This document shows, piece after piece, positions 5,870 through 6,816 of a DNA stretch of 6,816 bases. Within the stretch, counting starts at the first letter, position 1; each line of letters begins with the position of its first letter. The notes below the pieces were generated by a model, which was not told where the DNA came from, ran no database searches, and saw only the letters and a list, made by a program, of their open reading frames with translations. The stretch is from the NCBI GenBank assembly GCA_035272265.1, contig DATEQV010000176.1, forward strand, positions 1 through 6,816, read 5' to 3'. A program made the position numbers and the translations under genes. This stretch comes from Acidisphaera sp035272265 (GTDB lineage: Bacteria; Pseudomonadota; Alphaproteobacteria; Acetobacterales; Acetobacteraceae).

Positions 5870-6221
5870 CGGGTGCCTCTCGGTGCTCGTTGTCCTGGTA
5901 GCAACGGCGAGTGCCGAACGCGGAGTGCGGAGGGCGCGACGGGGTCGGGGTTCTCGGGTGCGGCGCCTCGCGCCAAGCGCTCCGCCAATCGCCCTGCTGA
6001 CGCGATGCAGATCAATGGCCGCACTGGCGCGTCACCACCGCCGTCGCAGGGCCATCGTGGCGTGGCGGTACTGTCGCACGCTGGCCTAGTCCCCCGCGTC
6101 TGCCCGGCTGCTCGTGATCTACCATGACATATACATATATGATATAGAGGATCGGATCAAGCGACGCGGACCGACAAGATGCCACCGCATCATACAGTGC
6201 ATGCCTAGCCGGGGACCCCTG
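5870..6221. promoter_or_regulatory. divergent intergenic control region
   Basis: These 352 bases separate the leftward integrase operon from the rightward AlpA-like gene, so promoters for both should lie here. No credible gene is present. The only frames antisense or parallel to it lack family features. Most is GC-rich, apart from an abrupt AT-rich patch at 6125-6146. No clear promoter for the leftward operon could be picked out near 5870-5960. Confidence 0.55.
6115..6146 (+). promoter_or_regulatory. AT-rich palindromic patch, candidate promoter or operator of the AlpA-like gene
   Basis: The patch ACATATACATATATGATATA (6127-6146) stands out in GC-rich DNA. It holds the 8-base palindrome CATATATG (6134-6141) with TATA-rich flanks. 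TATGAT at 6138-6143 is a good minus-10 hexamer; a weak minus-35 (TGATCT, 6115-6120) lies 17 bases upstream. The gene start is at 6222, so a leader of about 70 bases is implied. It may also be a binding site for one of the helix-turn-helix proteins. Confidence 0.4.
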
Positions 6222-6491
6222 ATGACGGACCACGACGCTGCCGCGCCCGCAAAGACATCCCGCCGAGGCGGCTACCTTCATAAACGGGAGGTCCTCGGTC
6301 GAGTGCCGTTCTCCCACGCGACGCTCTGGCGAATGGTCGCTCGCGGCACCTTTCCTGCGCCGATCGCGCTGACCGAGCGTATCCGTGTCTGGCCGGAAAC
6401 TGTCGTGGACGAGTGGCTGGCGTCGCGCAAACCCTCGCGCGACGCGCGGCTTGATAGCTCTACAAAGCGAATCCGCTGTGATGCCCCATGA
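6222..6491 (+). CDS. AlpA-like helix-turn-helix transcriptional regulator
   Basis: The 89-residue protein matches the AlpA/prophage-regulator pattern. GYLHKREVLGRVPFSHATLW (17-36) contains the helix-turn-helix, and RMVARGTFPAPIALTERIRV (37-56) is the wing with the typical FP-P-I segment. WPETVVDEWLASR (57-69) closes the domain, and the tail is basic. AlpA of a cryptic E. coli prophage activates an integrase gene, and such proteins are common near integrases in islands and prophages. ATG 6222 was chosen because it has GGGGA about 6 bases upstream and leaves a usual-length N-terminus. An upstream in-frame ATG at 6201 lacks a binding site. The gene faces away from the integrase operon and overlaps the next small frame in ATGA. 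It may control the divergent promoters, act as a third directionality factor, or regulate the cargo; nothing here separates these. Confidence 0.85.
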   Translation: MTDHDAAAPAKTSRRGGYLHKREVLGRVPFSHATLWRMVARGTFPAPIALTERIRVWPETVVDEWLASRKPSRDARLDSSTKRIRCDAP

Positions 6492-6574
6492 CTGACGCCC
6501 GCGAACCAGAAACTACGGCAAACGTCAGGTCCGCCTCGGAGGTGGCACTCACCGACGGAGGCCCAAGGACCTGA
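6488..6574 (+). CDS. 28-residue mini-ORF coupled to the AlpA-like gene
   Basis: The start codon overlaps the AlpA-like stop as ATGA at 6488-6491, and the frame ends with TGA at 6572-6574. The peptide begins MTDAREPETT and is hydrophilic, without membrane segment, cysteine or known motif. There is no separate ribosome binding site, so expression would depend on termination-reinitiation. It could be a real small gene, a translational bridge to the hydrolase 32 bases further on, or a chance frame. An ATGA overlap alone is modest evidence. Confidence 0.35.
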   Translation: MTDAREPETTANVRSASEVALTDGGPRT

Positions 6575-6606
6575 GGCAGACTGGCTACCGGCTCTGAGGG
6601 TCGCAG

Positions 6607-6816
6607 ATGGTCACGTGTGCCATCCTCGGCGACAGCCTCGCCGACGGCGTCGCCGCCTTCCGGCCCGACTGTCTAGCGGACACCAAGGTCGGCATCTCGA
6701 CGTCGGCGTATCTGCGCGCCCACACGACAGCGGTCGATGCCGGGACGGTGCTGATCAGCCTCGGCGTCAATGACGGCGAAACCGACCCGGGCACCGCCGA
6801 CCGCCTGGCCGGCCTG
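6607..6816 (+). CDS. SGNH/GDSL-family hydrolase, N-terminal part (cut by window end)
   Basis: The open frame runs 70 codons to the window edge without a stop. ILGDSLADGV (6-15) is SGNH block I with nucleophile S10. G29 in KVGIS is a candidate block II glycine. LISLGVNDG (49-57) is block III with N55. The catalytic Asp and His of block V should lie beyond the window. The ATG at 6607 is fixed by an in-frame TGA at 6595 and is preceded by GAGGG 6 bases upstream. There is no signal peptide, so the protein is expected in the cytoplasm, or released by lysis if this is a phage. Only 45 residues separate S10 from N55, so the domain is compact. SGNH enzymes hydrolyse esters, acetyl groups on sugars or peptidoglycan-linked groups; the substrate is unknown here. 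It is the first clear cargo gene of the island and follows the AlpA-like gene on the same strand. Confidence 0.82.
   Translation, partial: MVTCAILGDSLADGVAAFRPDCLADTKVGISTSAYLRAHTTAVDAGTVLISLGVNDGETDPGTADRLAGL

Noticed and set aside
6012..6317. 101-codon minus-strand frame
   Set aside because: It is antisense to the AlpA-like gene start and its control region, has no motif, and its 5' part mirrors real coding sequence.

Overview
The window is high-GC DNA that looks alphaproteobacterial, most like Hyphomicrobiales (Bradyrhizobium or Rhodopseudomonas type). This rests on the GC-rich genes, a tRNA-Arg(ACG) of the usual form for that group, and a double palindromic repeat of the type common in those genomes. 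Genus is inference only.

Left edge (1-574): the last 34 codons of a probable transposase end at 105. A less GC-rich stretch of about 470 bases with no recognisable gene follows. Backbone metabolic block (575-3929, all on the minus strand): a CaiB/BaiF family CoA transferase, then 14 bases later an acyl-CoA dehydrogenase, then after a 170-base gap holding a large inverted repeat, a MaoC/HTD2-type mesaconyl-CoA hydratase-like protein. Together they could attach CoA to a short carboxylic or dicarboxylic acid, introduce a double bond and hydrate it. The substrate cannot be read from the sequence.

Island junction (3990-4114): a complete tRNA-Arg(ACG) with its own promoter-like sequence. A tyrosine-recombinase integrase gene ends 4 bases past the tRNA CCA and points at it. 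This is the classic layout of an integrative element inserted at a tRNA 3' end, so bases right of about 4100 are read as mobile DNA running off the right edge.

Island left end (4115-6816): reading leftward are two small excisionase-like helix-turn-helix genes and the integrase, all overlapping (4 bases and 53 bases), which points to one translationally coupled recombination module. Across a 352-base divergent control region, reading rightward, are an AlpA-like regulator, a 28-codon mini-ORF coupled by an ATGA overlap, and the start of an SGNH/GDSL hydrolase cut by the window end. The element could be a prophage or a genomic island; no structural, conjugation or replication gene is visible to decide. 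The most noteworthy items are the three small DNA-binding proteins at one integrase, the short direct repeats in the integrase 3' end beside the attachment site, and the AlpA / mini-ORF / hydrolase start of the cargo.
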